Origin: CAZUCD01 sp964618855
Lineage (GTDB): Bacteria > Sumerlaeota > Sumerlaeia > SLMS01 > JANRJK01
Assembly (NCBI GenBank): GCA_964618855.1
Contig: CAZUCD010000056.1
Coordinates: 1-22,228 of the forward strand
Direction: 5' to 3'
DNA length: 22,228 nucleotides
Shown here piece by piece: positions 8,570 to 15,842 of the stretch. A model generated the notes under the pieces. That model was not told the DNA's origin and searched no databases. It saw only the letters and a program-made list of their open reading frames with translations. The position numbers and the translations under genes are program-made. How positions within the stretch are numbered: the stretch's first letter is position 1; each line of letters begins with the position of its first letter.

Positions 8570-10054
8570 ATGCCATCGCCGCGAACACGAGCATTCCTGA
8601 CGGCCGCATGCGCCGCGCTCCTGATCCAACTCGCGGGGGCAAACTCCGACAGCCCCGCCACCCGCCAGTCGCCCCCCAAGGCCGAGTGGCGTGGGGTTTG
8701 GATCACGCGGTTCGAGTGGACAGGCGGAACCGCGGATGAAATGCGGGCACGCCTGCGCCGCATGATGGCGACCCTCTCCAAGGGGAACTTCAACGCCGTC
8801 GTCTTCCAGGTGCGGGGGCAGGGGGACGTGCTCTACCCATCTCCCCTCGAGCCGTGGTCCGAAACGATTCCCGCCGGCATCCGGGGGGAGGATCCCGTCA
8901 AGCTGGCGATCACGGAGGCCCGGCGGAATGGCCTCGAGTTCCACGCCTGGCTCAACTTGCTCACGATTTGGCAGCACAAGGGGAAGGCGTATCCGTCGAA
9001 TCCGCGGCACCCCTTCTGGGACTGGGCGAACCCCCGTGACCCCAAGCGCGCGCTCGGCGTCATTCGGGACTCGAAGAAGCGGCCGGTGATCTTCGGGGAT
9101 TCGGACTACACGTGGCTGACCCCCGGCAATCCCAACGTGGAGGCCTACCTGCGACGGGTGGTTCTCGACTTTGTTTCGCGCTACGATGTCGATGGCCTGC
9201 ATTGGGACGACCGGACGGCCCTGCCCAACGGCGTGTCCTACGACCCGGCCTCGATGGCGAGGTTTCGGGGTCGCGGCAATCCGGACGGCATCAAGGGCAT
9301 GCGCGAGTGGCAGCGCGACCAGCTCAGCCGCATGCTTTCCAACATCTACGTCGCCGCGACGGCGGAGAAGCCCGGACTCCTCGTGAGCGCCTCGCCCTTC
9401 GGCATCTACGACAAAAACCGGATCAGCGGGTACTCGAAGTACAAGGACTGCCTGCACGACTTCGGCACCGATGGGGAGCGGTGGCTGCGCGACGGCATCA
9501 TCGACGTGCTCATGCCGCAGGTGTACTGGAAGGAGGGTCCCCCGGGGCCGAGCTACTCGGAGATCGTGAAGGACTGGATTCACCACAACAGGTCGGGGCG
9601 CCCGATCTGGCCGGGGTCGGCACTGGGGAACTACGGCGGCACCCAGCCACTGCAATCGGTGCAAACGCGCTACGTGGCACTCACGCGACGCCTCAAGGCG
9701 GGCGGCAACACCTTCTTCTCCTACAGCGCGGCGAGCGAGGCAGAGTGGATCGCGGGCGGCAGGATGCTCTACCCGGAGAAGGCCCCCGTGCCGGAACTGA
9801 CCTTCAAGTCATCCCCCCGAACGGGCCAGGTCATGGGGTGGGTGCTCGATTCCAAGGGAAACCCGGTCACCGACGCCTGGATCCGGATCGAGGGCCGCAA
9901 CTACACGTACCTGTCCAGCAGCGACGGGTTCTTCGCGATTCCCTCGGTGCAGCCCGGGGAAAAGTCGCTTACGATCCGATTCCCGGACGGGCGGACGACG
10001 AAGCGGGCGGTCGCCGTCGCGCGGGGGAAGACGGCGCGGCTGAAGGTCAAGTAG
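8570..10054 (+). CDS. GHL10 (DUF187) glycosyl hydrolase, DigH/YddW-like, with C-terminal carboxypeptidase-regulatory-like domain
   Basis: A 494-residue exported protein with a signal peptide at about 1-25 and no lipobox Cys. Family landmarks are RGVWITRFEW (41-50), VVFQVRGQGDVLYPS (77-91), GLEFHAWLNL (121-130), YDVDGLHWDD (205-214), VSASPFGIYD (272-281) and IDVLMPQVYW (311-320), together a TIM-barrel of the GHL10 type. The last 80 residues (GQVMGWVLDSKGNPVTDAWI onward) form a carboxypeptidase-regulatory-like beta domain. E. coli DigH (formerly YddW), of the same family, cuts denuded peptidoglycan glycan strands, and the position 61 bp after mreC-mreD fits a cell-wall role. A weak GGAAA precedes ATG 8570. 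Its stop overlaps the convergent SRPBCC gene by eight bases. Confidence 0.88.
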   Translation: MPSPRTRAFLTAACAALLIQLAGANSDSPATRQSPPKAEWRGVWITRFEWTGGTADEMRARLRRMMATLSKGNFNAVVFQVRGQGDVLYPSPLEPWSETIPAGIRGEDPVKLAITEARRNGLEFHAWLNLLTIWQHKGKAYPSNPRHPFWDWANPRDPKRALGVIRDSKKRPVIFGDSDYTWLTPGNPNVEAYLRRVVLDFVSRYDVDGLHWDDRTALPNGVSYDPASMARFRGRGNPDGIKGMREWQRDQLSRMLSNIYVAATAEKPGLLVSASPFGIYDKNRISGYSKYKDCLHDFGTDGERWLRDGIIDVLMPQVYWKEGPPGPSYSEIVKDWIHHNRSGRPIWPGSALGNYGGTQPLQSVQTRYVALTRRLKAGGNTFFSYSAASEAEWIAGGRMLYPEKAPVPELTFKSSPRTGQVMGWVLDSKGNPVTDAWIRIEGRNYTYLSSSDGFFAIPSVQPGEKSLTIRFPDGRTTKRAVAVARGKTARLKVK

Positions 10055-10655
10055 GCTGGAAATGGTCCCGTAGGCGATCGAGGAGCGGCTTCCAAATCGC
10101 CTTTGAAGCCGCGACTTCCTTGTCCCCCTTCAGTCCGGAGTGCGTGATCCGGACGGACGTTCCCCCCGCCTTGTTGGGGAAAAACTGGAGTTCGAGGCGC
10201 TGTGGCTTGGTTCCGCCGTTGGCGGTCCACGAGATCCCCACCCGGCGGGGCCTGGTGGCGCTGGTTACGGTCCCGGCGCCGTGGGGGTCCCGCCAGGCGC
10301 CTCCCTCCTTGAGTTCTGCGCGGCAACCGGCGCCCATCCACTTGTGCAGTGCCGCCTGACGGGAAAAGGCGGCCCAAGAGTCCTCGGGGGAGGCAGCCAC
10401 CGTGCGGGAGACCTGCGCCTCGAATCCCCGGGTTGTCTGGTGGACGGCGCGGCGCCCGGTGTGGCGCTCCCACTCGACCGTCACCATCTGCGACCACCAC
10501 ATGGGTACTCCGATGGAGGCAAGATGGGCGGCGGCTTCCTTGTGCCCGGTTTCGGGGGTGGCCCAGGAATTCAGGTAGGCGAACCACTCCCGCCAAGTGC
10601 GGCCTGTGGCCTTGCAGACGGCGTCATCGGAGGTGGAGGGGGTATATGCGGCCAT
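10047..10655 (-). CDS. SRPBCC/AHSA1-type protein with N-terminal DUF4287-like segment
   Basis: A 202-residue soluble protein. Residues 12-68 (KATGRTWREWFAYLNSW... MWWSQMVTVEWERHTGRR) resemble the DUF4287 module. Residues 77-200 (GFEAQVSRTVAASPEDSWAAF, then KWMG, a short strand pattern, RLELQFFPNKAGGTSVRITHSGL) match the hot-dog-like START/AHSA1 fold, which binds small hydrophobic ligands or Hsp90-like partners. No catalytic residues can be assigned. The ATG at 10655 has AAAGGAG on the minus strand (complement of 10662-10668), seven bases away, which fixes the start even though the frame stays open for about 250 further codons upstream. It is separated from the upstream flp gene by a strong hairpin and is likely transcribed on its own. 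Confidence 0.8.
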   Translation of the reverse strand: MAAYTPSTSDDAVCKATGRTWREWFAYLNSWATPETGHKEAAAHLASIGVPMWWSQMVTVEWERHTGRRAVHQTTRGFEAQVSRTVAASPEDSWAAFSRQAALHKWMGAGCRAELKEGGAWRDPHGAGTVTSATRPRRVGISWTANGGTKPQRLELQFFPNKAGGTSVRITHSGLKGDKEVAASKAIWKPLLDRLRDHFQPT

Positions 10656-10684
10656 GATTGGCTCCTTTGGAGTGGTCCAAACGA

Positions 10685-10714
10685 GTTTCGCCCGGCCTTG
10701 CGGCCGGGCGAAAC
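10685..10714 (-). terminator. perfect 13-bp hairpin between flp and the SRPBCC gene
   Basis: GTTTCGCCCGGCC (10685-10697), loop TTGC, GGCCGGGCGAAAC (10702-10714): a perfect 13-bp inverted repeat 39 bases after the flp stop. On the minus strand only a short T-containing stretch (TCGTTT) follows, so it may be an intrinsic terminator with a poor U tract or a 3' stabilising stem for an abundant pilin mRNA. Confidence 0.75.
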
Positions 10715-10753
10715 GTGACAACAACAGAGCCTCTTTGTCGAGGCGAACGCTTA

Positions 10754-11113
10754 TTACGGCGTGCGCTCGAAGACGAGGTTCTGCCAGTTGGCGGCGAACT
10801 GGCCGTTCGTGACGTTCTCGGCCATACGGTTCGTGCCGTTGGTGATGTTGGCGTCGATGTCGTCCACGGCAAGGTTGATGCCGTTGGCTTTCGGAAGCGC
10901 CGGCACGTCGAGCTCGATGAGCTCGCCGACGTACACCTGCTGGTCCCACTCGGGCTGCGAGCCCGGGAGGATTGCGGCCGTCGAGGCGAGGAGGTCGCCG
11001 ACGTTGTGGCCGAGGGTCGAGAGGGCACCGAGCGAAACGACGGTCACGCCGACGAGAATCACGGCGTACTCGGCGAGCCCCTGCCCCTTCTTGTTGCGCA
11101 GAGCGTTCTTCAT
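10754..11113 (-). CDS. Flp/Fap-type pilin with C-terminal extension
   Basis: A 119-residue prepilin. The N-terminus MKNALRNKKG followed by QGLAEYAVILVGVTVV is a class III (Tad/Flp) signal. Processing is expected between Gly10 and Gln11, leaving Glu and Tyr at +5 and +6, then a 20-residue hydrophobic assembly helix. Most Flp pilins are 50-80 residues; here about 70 more hydrophilic residues follow the helix, rich in Asp and Asn (VDDIDANITNGTN), suggesting a folded or exposed tip domain, or a pseudopilin-like minor subunit. AGGGG lies eight bases before the ATG. No prepilin peptidase or Tad secretion genes are nearby, so it must use machinery encoded elsewhere. A hairpin follows the gene. Confidence 0.85.
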   Translation of the reverse strand: MKNALRNKKGQGLAEYAVILVGVTVVSLGALSTLGHNVGDLLASTAAILPGSQPEWDQQVYVGELIELDVPALPKANGINLAVDDIDANITNGTNRMAENVTNGQFAANWQNLVFERTP

Positions 11114-11192
11114 GGGTCTTACCCCTTGCAGTAAGAATTTGCGAGAGGGCTCGATCCGTATGGATCACCCTTCGCTGTCTGCTGATGGTCCA

Positions 11193-11221
11193 TGGATAGG
11201 GGCGGTGGGTAATTGGCGCAA
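11193..11221 (-). promoter_or_regulatory. candidate sigma70-type promoter for flp
   Basis: On the minus strand, TTGCGC (complement of 11216-11221) and TATCCA (complement of 11193-11198) are separated by exactly 17 bases, about 80 bases before the pilin start. The -10 match is imperfect. This 161-bp gap between wecB and flp is the most AT-containing spacer of this part, and also holds a run of seven T (minus strand, about 11248-11254) shortly after the wecB stop that may help end wecB transcription. Confidence 0.3.
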
Positions 11222-11274
11222 GCGGATTTTCTATCCTGCCAAAGCCAAAAAAACGGGAGGGGCGGGGACGGGTT

Positions 11275-12432
11275 TCAGCCCTGCCGGAAGGGCGCCGGAG
11301 AATCGCCCAAAATCGACGAAACCACGCGCCAGGAGGCCTTTCCGTCGCCAAAGGGGTTGGCCAGGACGCGGTCCGCCAACCCCTCGCGCCGGGGTCCAAG
11401 GAGGCGCTCCGTGGCCCCCACTATCCGGGCGAAGTCGTGCCCGCAAAGCTCCACCCGACCCGGGGAAAGCGCCTCCGGCCTCTCAGTGGTTTCCCTCGTG
11501 ACCACTACGGGAATCCCGAGCGCGGGGGCTTCCTCCTGGATGCCCCCGCTGTCCGTCACCACGAGGTCGGCGCGCGCCAGCAGCGACGTGAAGTCCGGAT
11601 ACTCCATCGGGTCGCACAGCACGACCCCCTCGACGCCGTGGAGCAGTTCCTCGACCGGGCCAACAACGTTCGGATTTCGGTGAACGGGATAGACAAACAT
11701 GATACTCGGGTGCCTGCCTGCGAGCTCGCGCAGCGCGCCGCAGACCTCGCGGATGGGTTCCCCGAAGCTCTCGCGGCGGTGGCCGGTCACGAGCACGAAC
11801 CGGCGTTCGGCGCCCCCGGCGCGCCAGGCGTCCACCCGCGCGGCGAGGGGATGCTTGGATGCGCGCGCCTTCTGCACGGCCATCCCGAGCGCGTCGATCA
11901 CGGTGTTGCCCGTGACGACGATGCTCGGCGGGTTGGCGCCGTCCCTCGGCAGGTTCTCCGAGCGCAGGGACTCGGCCGCGCGCTCGGTCGGGGCGAAGTG
12001 CCACCGCGCCACGAGGCCGATCGCCCGCCGGTTGAACTCCTCCGGGAAGGGCGCATCGAGCCTGCCCGTGCGGAGGCCCGCCTCCACATGCGCCACGGGC
12101 ACCCGCCCATAGAACGCCGCCATCGCCCCGGCCATCGCCGACGTGGTGTCGCCCTGCACCACGAGTGCGTCCGGGCGCTCCCCCGCCAGGATGGCCCCAA
12201 TGCCCGACACGGCGCGGGCGGTGAGGTCGGCGAGCGACTGCCCCGCGCGCATCGCGCCGAGGTCATGGTCCGGCTCGACGCCAAAAAAACGCAGGATCGG
12301 GTCGAGGAGTTCGCGGTGCTGGCCCGTGGAGAGGACGCGCGCCTCGACGCCGGGGGTGCGCCGCGCCTCAAGGATCACCGGCGCGAGCTTGATCGCCTCC
12401 GGGCGCGTCCCAAGCACGAACAGCAGCCTCAC
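11275..12432 (-). CDS. wecB: UDP-N-acetylglucosamine 2-epimerase (non-hydrolysing)
   Basis: Interconverts UDP-GlcNAc and UDP-ManNAc in the cytoplasm, supplying ManNAc-type sugars for surface polysaccharide. The 385-residue length is standard. Motifs are FVLGTRPEAIKLAPV (5-19), VVQGDTTSAM with Asp95, HVEAGLRTG with Glu117, PFPEEFNRR with Glu131, TGHRRES with His218 and VTDSGGIQEEAPALG near the C-terminus. Asp95, Glu117, Glu131 and the His correspond to the catalytic set of E. coli WecB. The start is GTG at 12432, 16 bases after the stop of the exporter permease, so it is the third gene of a polysaccharide export operon. No second sugar-modifying enzyme such as wecC is adjacent. Confidence 0.95.
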   Translation of the reverse strand: MRLLFVLGTRPEAIKLAPVILEARRTPGVEARVLSTGQHRELLDPILRFFGVEPDHDLGAMRAGQSLADLTARAVSGIGAILAGERPDALVVQGDTTSAMAGAMAAFYGRVPVAHVEAGLRTGRLDAPFPEEFNRRAIGLVARWHFAPTERAAESLRSENLPRDGANPPSIVVTGNTVIDALGMAVQKARASKHPLAARVDAWRAGGAERRFVLVTGHRRESFGEPIREVCGALRELAGRHPSIMFVYPVHRNPNVVGPVEELLHGVEGVVLCDPMEYPDFTSLLARADLVVTDSGGIQEEAPALGIPVVVTRETTERPEALSPGRVELCGHDFARIVGATERLLGPRREGLADRVLANPFGDGKASWRVVSSILGDSPAPFRQG

Positions 12433-12448
12433 GCGCCCCGTCCGGCCG

Positions 12449-13285
12449 TCATGCGACGTAGTGGAAGTAGCGGCGGCGGCTGTCGAAGTACGCCTTGCCG
12501 ATGACCATCACCGCGAAGGAGAACACGATCGCGGACGCAAAGGGCACCACGCGCGCCGGCATCCCGAGGTACGCGTAGTGCATCAGCTCCACGATGCCGG
12601 TCAGCGGATTCAGGCTGTACAACTGGAGCCCGACGCCGGGGAGGTTCGCCTCGGCGAACGAGTACGGGTAGATGATCGGCGTCAGGAAGTAGCCAACCGT
12701 CAGCAGGAGGTCGATGAACTGCTGGAGGTCCCGGAAGAAGGGGGTCGTCGCGGCGGTCAGCAGCCCCAGCCCCACGGACATGGCGAACGCGACCACCAGC
12801 ACCAGCGGAAGCCACAGGATTTCCCACCCAGGCATGACGCCGAACACCGCGTTGAACACGAGCACGATCGGCAGCGTGACAAGGTAGTTGAACCACGCCG
12901 CAGCCACACGCGAGACGGGAAGCGTCCACGCCGGGAAGTTGTGGCAGTCCAGCAGCGGCTTGCACTCGATCACCACGTTCACGTTGTGCATCACCGACAT
13001 GCTCAGCGCGTTCCACATCAGGTAGCCGACGAGGAAGTAGCACGGGTAGGGCACGTTCGGCACCTCCGCGCGGAACACGTAGCGGAAGAGGAAGACGTAC
13101 ACGATCATCATGAGGAGCGGGTTGAAGAGCGTCCAAAGGAAGCCGATGCTGGACCCCTGGTAGCGCTGCGCCACCTGCCTGCGCGCGAGGTGGTACACGA
13201 GGATGGCCACGTCCCTCGGCCGCGACCATGGCGGCGCGATCCCCTCGTACCGGTACGTGCCGAGGCTTTCCGAGGCGTCGCTCAA
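12449..13285 (-). CDS. polysaccharide ABC-2 type exporter permease (Wzm/TagG/KpsM-like)
   Basis: A 278-residue integral membrane protein of the ABC-2 exporter fold. A cytoplasmic amphipathic N-terminus (LVYHLARRQVAQRYQGSS, about 29-46) leads into GFLWTLFNPLLMMIVYVFLF, and about six membrane segments follow, with FFRDLQQFIDLLLTVGYFLTPIIY (in two parts) near the fourth and the terminal RRRYFHYVA. It forms the channel that moves undecaprenyl-linked glycan across the inner membrane. The frame is open further upstream, but the TTG at 13285 overlaps the ATPase stop as TTGA and has AAGGAG eight bases before it, which fixes this start. It works with the ATPase encoded directly upstream. Confidence 0.9.
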   Translation of the reverse strand: MSDASESLGTYRYEGIAPPWSRPRDVAILVYHLARRQVAQRYQGSSIGFLWTLFNPLLMMIVYVFLFRYVFRAEVPNVPYPCYFLVGYLMWNALSMSVMHNVNVVIECKPLLDCHNFPAWTLPVSRVAAAWFNYLVTLPIVLVFNAVFGVMPGWEILWLPLVLVVAFAMSVGLGLLTAATTPFFRDLQQFIDLLLTVGYFLTPIIYPYSFAEANLPGVGLQLYSLNPLTGIVELMHYAYLGMPARVVPFASAIVFSFAVMVIGKAYFDSRRRYFHYVA

Positions 13286-14064
13286 GCGTGCGGCTCCTTC
13301 TGCTGCGCGGCCGCCTTCGCCGCGATGAAGCGCTCGCGGTACTCCGCGATGACCTCCGCAGTCGGCCCCAGCGCGCGGATCAGGCCGTGGTCCAGCCACA
13401 GGATGCGCTGGCACATCGACTCGAGCGTCTCGATGCTGTGCGACACGACGACCATCGAGAGCCCCTGCTCCAGCCTCCCGCGAAGCCACGCCTCGCACTT
13501 CGACTGGAACCGCGCGTCGCCGACGGAGAGCGACTCGTCCACAAGCATCAGGTCCGAAGGGACGTGCGCGCCGATCGCGAAGCCGAGGCGCGACACCATG
13601 CCCGCGGAGTACGTCCTGACGGGGGAGTCGATGAACTCACCCAGCTCAGCGAAGTCGATGATCGAGTCCATCTTGTCCGCGATCGAGGCGGGTTCCATGC
13701 CCATGAGGAGCGCGTTCAGGTGGATGTTCTCGCGGCCGGTGCTTTCCGGCAGGAACCCGCCCGCAAGGCTGAGCAGGCTGCCCACGCGGCCGCGCACGAC
13801 GACGGATCCGCGCGTGGGATGCTGAGCCCCGCTCAGCACGCGCAGGAGAGTCGACTTGCCGCTCCCGTTGTGCCCGCAGACCCCGAGCACCTCCCCGCGC
13901 GCCAGGTCGAAGCTGATGCCGCGGATCGCCTCGAAGATGTGGACCTCGCCCCGGTTGCGGCCCAGCAGCGAGTTGAAGATCAGCGCCTTGATCGTCTCCA
14001 CCCGCCGACGGTGCAGGCGGTAGGTCAGGTGCAGGTCGCGGACTTCGATGAGTGGGCTGGGCAT
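13282..14064 (-). CDS. polysaccharide ABC exporter ATPase (Wzt/KpsT/TagH-like, no C-terminal glycan-binding domain)
   Basis: A 260-residue nucleotide-binding subunit. Walker A is GHNGSGKST (64-72), the signature is TYSAGMVSRLGFAIG (151-165), Walker B is DLMLVDESLSVGD (171-183) and the switch histidine is in VVVSHS (His209). The YSxGM signature and DESLSVGDARFQSKC stretch are typical of ATPases of O-antigen, capsule and teichoic acid exporters. It ends soon after the ATPase core, so it lacks the C-terminal carbohydrate-binding domain of Wzt proteins that recognise a capped chain, and so resembles KpsT-type systems. ATG 14064 is preferred over the in-frame ATG 14097 because MPSPLIEVRDLHLTY is the family N-terminus; neither has a clear Shine-Dalgarno. 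Confidence 0.93.
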   Translation of the reverse strand: MPSPLIEVRDLHLTYRLHRRRVETIKALIFNSLLGRNRGEVHIFEAIRGISFDLARGEVLGVCGHNGSGKSTLLRVLSGAQHPTRGSVVVRGRVGSLLSLAGGFLPESTGRENIHLNALLMGMEPASIADKMDSIIDFAELGEFIDSPVRTYSAGMVSRLGFAIGAHVPSDLMLVDESLSVGDARFQSKCEAWLRGRLEQGLSMVVVSHSIETLESMCQRILWLDHGLIRALGPTAEVIAEYRERFIAAKAAAQQKEPHA

Positions 14065-14141
14065 GGCGCGGGAAGGCGGGTTCCGGGTGCCGGGCATGGG
14101 GTGTCGGGCGTCGGGGGGAATCCGGCAAGGGCCGTCGTGGC

Positions 14142-14170
14142 GGCTCGGACGTCCCCGGGACCTCCGAGCC
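14142..14170. repeat. palindromic element between nuoB and the exporter ATPase gene
   Basis: GGCTCGGA (14142-14149) pairs with TCCGAGCC (14163-14170), and the 13-base interior can extend the stem by GTC/GAC. It lies in the 162-bp spacer between nuoB (upstream on this strand) and the exporter ATPase. It could terminate nuoAB transcripts, though no T run is adjacent, or be one copy of an interspersed palindrome. No second copy was seen in this window. Confidence 0.6.
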
Positions 14171-14226
14171 TACCCATCCGTTCGCCGTTGCGCCTGACCC
14201 GAATCCGGGCGCCGAAGCGCCCGCCC

Positions 14227-14748
14227 CTAGAACAACGGCTCCATGCCGACTTTCTTCTGGAGTTGCATGATGCCGTAGATCAGCGCCTCCGGCCGCGGGG
14301 GGCAGCCTGGCACGTACACGTCCACCGGCACGATCTCGTCCACGCCCTGCAGCACCGAGTACACGTTGTACATTCCGCCGCAGGAGGAGCACGCGCCCAT
14401 CGCGATCACCCACTTCGGCTCCGTCATCTGGTCGTAGATGCGCCGCACCACGGGCGCCATCTTCTTCGTCACGGTGCCGGCCACGATCATCAGGTCCGCC
14501 TGGCGCGGGGAGGGACGGAACACCTCCGAGCCGAAACGCGACAGGTCGAATCGGGACGCCGCCGTCGCCATCATCTCGATGGCGCAGCACGAAAGCCCCA
14601 TCATCACGGGCCAGATCGAGTTCCGCCTCGCGTAGTTGATCGCCTCGGAGAGCGTCTTGGTGAGCGCATGCTCCGGCGCCTGGAGCGTCACGAAATCCGT
14701 CTCGCCGGGACGCACGCCGGCATTGGGGCGGTCGAGGATCAGGTCCAA
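14227..14748 (-). CDS. nuoB: NADH-quinone oxidoreductase subunit B
   Basis: The 173-residue NuoB subunit of complex I holds iron-sulfur cluster N2, the last electron carrier before quinone, at the membrane-facing end of the peripheral arm. The ligand Cys are visible in LSCCAIEMM, GACSSCGGMYN and VPGCPPRPEALIYG. The segment RFGSEVFRPSPRQADLMIVAG is also characteristic (shown in order, split at the family's usual strand). The reading frame extends upstream through nuoA, but the TTG at 14748 overlaps the nuoA stop by ten bases and has AAAGG eight to ten bases before it, giving a normal N-terminus (LDLILDRPN...). Unusually, the next gene is not nuoC but a polysaccharide exporter. Confidence 0.95.
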   Translation of the reverse strand: MDLILDRPNAGVRPGETDFVTLQAPEHALTKTLSEAINYARRNSIWPVMMGLSCCAIEMMATAASRFDLSRFGSEVFRPSPRQADLMIVAGTVTKKMAPVVRRIYDQMTEPKWVIAMGACSSCGGMYNVYSVLQGVDEIVPVDVYVPGCPPRPEALIYGIMQLQKKVGMEPLF

Positions 14749-15161
14749 TTCAGTGCACCTTTCTTCCACTCGTAGAGCAGGCCCACAATCAGGATGGCCA
14801 TGTAGATCACCATGACGACGGTGGAGTAGGCAAAGAAGCCCGGCACGTCCGCATGCTGCCTCACAGCGAGCGCCCACGCAATCACGTACACGATCTCCAT
14901 GTCGAAAAGGAGGAACAGCAGCGCCACGAGGTAGAACCGCACGAAAACCTGCACTCGCGCCGAACCGATCGTGGGCACGCCGCACTCGTACGGCTCCAGC
15001 TTCACCGCCGTCGGCTTGCGCTTGCCGAGGAACCAGGACGCCACGAGGTTGAACAGCCCGAACCCGATGGACACGACGACCATCACCAGGACGGGGAGGT
15101 ACACCTCCTGAAGCGTGGCGGCGTGGTTCGCGGAAGCGGCGAGGACGAGGGGATCGGGCAT
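14739..15161 (-). CDS. nuoA: NADH-quinone oxidoreductase subunit A
   Basis: The 140-residue NuoA subunit has three membrane helices: about 20-42, 73-95 and 105-128. The conserved loop KLEPYECGVPTIG (about 55-67), with its Cys near the quinone channel, and RFYLVALLFLLFDMEIVYV, with the buried acidic residues, identify it clearly. It packs against NuoH/J/K at the junction with the peripheral arm. The ATG at 15161 gives the standard N-terminus; a longer frame exists but encodes Arg/Gly/Pro-rich sequence unlike the family. Translation is coupled to nuoB by overlap. Confidence 0.95.
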   Translation of the reverse strand: MPDPLVLAASANHAATLQEVYLPVLVMVVVSIGFGLFNLVASWFLGKRKPTAVKLEPYECGVPTIGSARVQVFVRFYLVALLFLLFDMEIVYVIAWALAVRQHADVPGFFAYSTVVMVIYMAILIVGLLYEWKKGALNWT

Positions 15162-15446
15162 GGGTGGTGGCTGGATCAGGTCGAGAGCTGTCTGAACGCG
15201 GCAGAGTCCCCGTCCCCCTCCCCGGGGGTCAATCCCGCAGAAAACAGGGACAGGAACTATTTTTCGATGGCCGTCCGGACGCCCTGACGCAGGACTCAGA
15301 TGCAATTGACGGGAGGGAGTGCGTGTTCAAAGCTCCGGGGGAAGATGAGATCCGGCCTCCCACCATATCCCTCCCTACCTTCCGGTGCCCGCCAGGTTGC
15401 CGTGAGGGCAGCATCAACCGCGCCGAAAACTGGCGGAGGCCTTTGG
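15162..15446. promoter_or_regulatory. divergent control region between nuoA and the Cys-rich cassette
   Basis: This 285-bp spacer should carry promoters for both directions. It contains a perfect 10-bp palindrome CGTCCGGACG (15272-15281) next to an AT-rich stretch (about 15258-15265), a layout that could be an operator beside a -10 region for the nuoA side. A TTGACG hexamer at 15306-15311 on the plus strand has no good -10 partner at normal spacing. No gene is seen here. Confidence 0.35.
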
Positions 15447-15842
15447 GTGAATGACCCATGGGGCAAGGCCATGCGGCTCTTCGTGACCATACTCCTTGCG
15501 CTTGTCTTCGTGGCGAAGGCCGTGCCCGCCGCCTGCTGCGTGGGGTCCTCGCCGCAGGAGAAGGCGTGCTGCAGTGCGTGCCCGTACGAAGTAGACGCCG
15601 AATCGCCCCTCCTCCCGACGACTTGCCCCCCAACTTGCAGCGCCGGGGACACCGACCTGATCCCCCCGACCCAACGCGCCGTGATCGAAGTGCCGGCTGA
15701 TGTCTTGCCGCCGCAATCCGGGATTCTCCTGTATCTGCCGACCGCCGCGGCGGAAACCGGACCCCATGTTCGCTCCGCAAGTTGGTCCCCTCCCCCAGCC
15801 AACGTCCCCATTCACCTGATGAACTGCGTCCTTCGGCGCTGA
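15447..15842 (+). CDS. small Cys-rich exported protein, first gene of efflux cassette
   Basis: A 131-residue protein of unknown family. After MNDPWGKAMR comes a hydrophobic signal-like helix (11-28), then CC (30-31), CCSAC (41-45), CPPTC (60-64) and a late Cys127: eight Cys in all, arranged in pairs. The tail is Pro-rich and ends IHLMNCVLRR. The clustered Cys outside the membrane suggest metal binding or disulfide chemistry. The lipobox is poor because Pro is at -3, so a lipoprotein is not claimed. GTG 15447 is chosen over ATG 15471 because GGAGG (15435-15439) stands seven bases before it, while the ATG has only AAGG two bases away. It heads an operon with a membrane-fusion protein and ABC transporter. 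Small Cys-rich proteins often precede metal efflux genes; that parallel is inference. Confidence 0.7.
   Translation: MNDPWGKAMRLFVTILLALVFVAKAVPAACCVGSSPQEKACCSACPYEVDAESPLLPTTCPPTCSAGDTDLIPPTQRAVIEVPADVLPPQSGILLYLPTAAAETGPHVRSASWSPPPANVPIHLMNCVLRR

Noticed and set aside
6916..8793. 625-codon minus-strand open frame opposite mreC, mreD and the hydrolase
   Set aside because: Low-complexity Arg/Ser/Pro/Ala text with no motifs; the plus-strand genes have clear family signatures.
10656..11399. N-terminal extension of the SRPBCC protein through the flp region
   Set aside because: It would cover the Flp pilin gene and the 13-bp hairpin; the ATG at 10655 has its own AAAGGAG site.
12143..14775. Long plus-strand open frames opposite the exporter, wecB and nuoB
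   Set aside because: His/Arg-rich shadow translations; the minus-strand proteins carry complete catalytic motifs.
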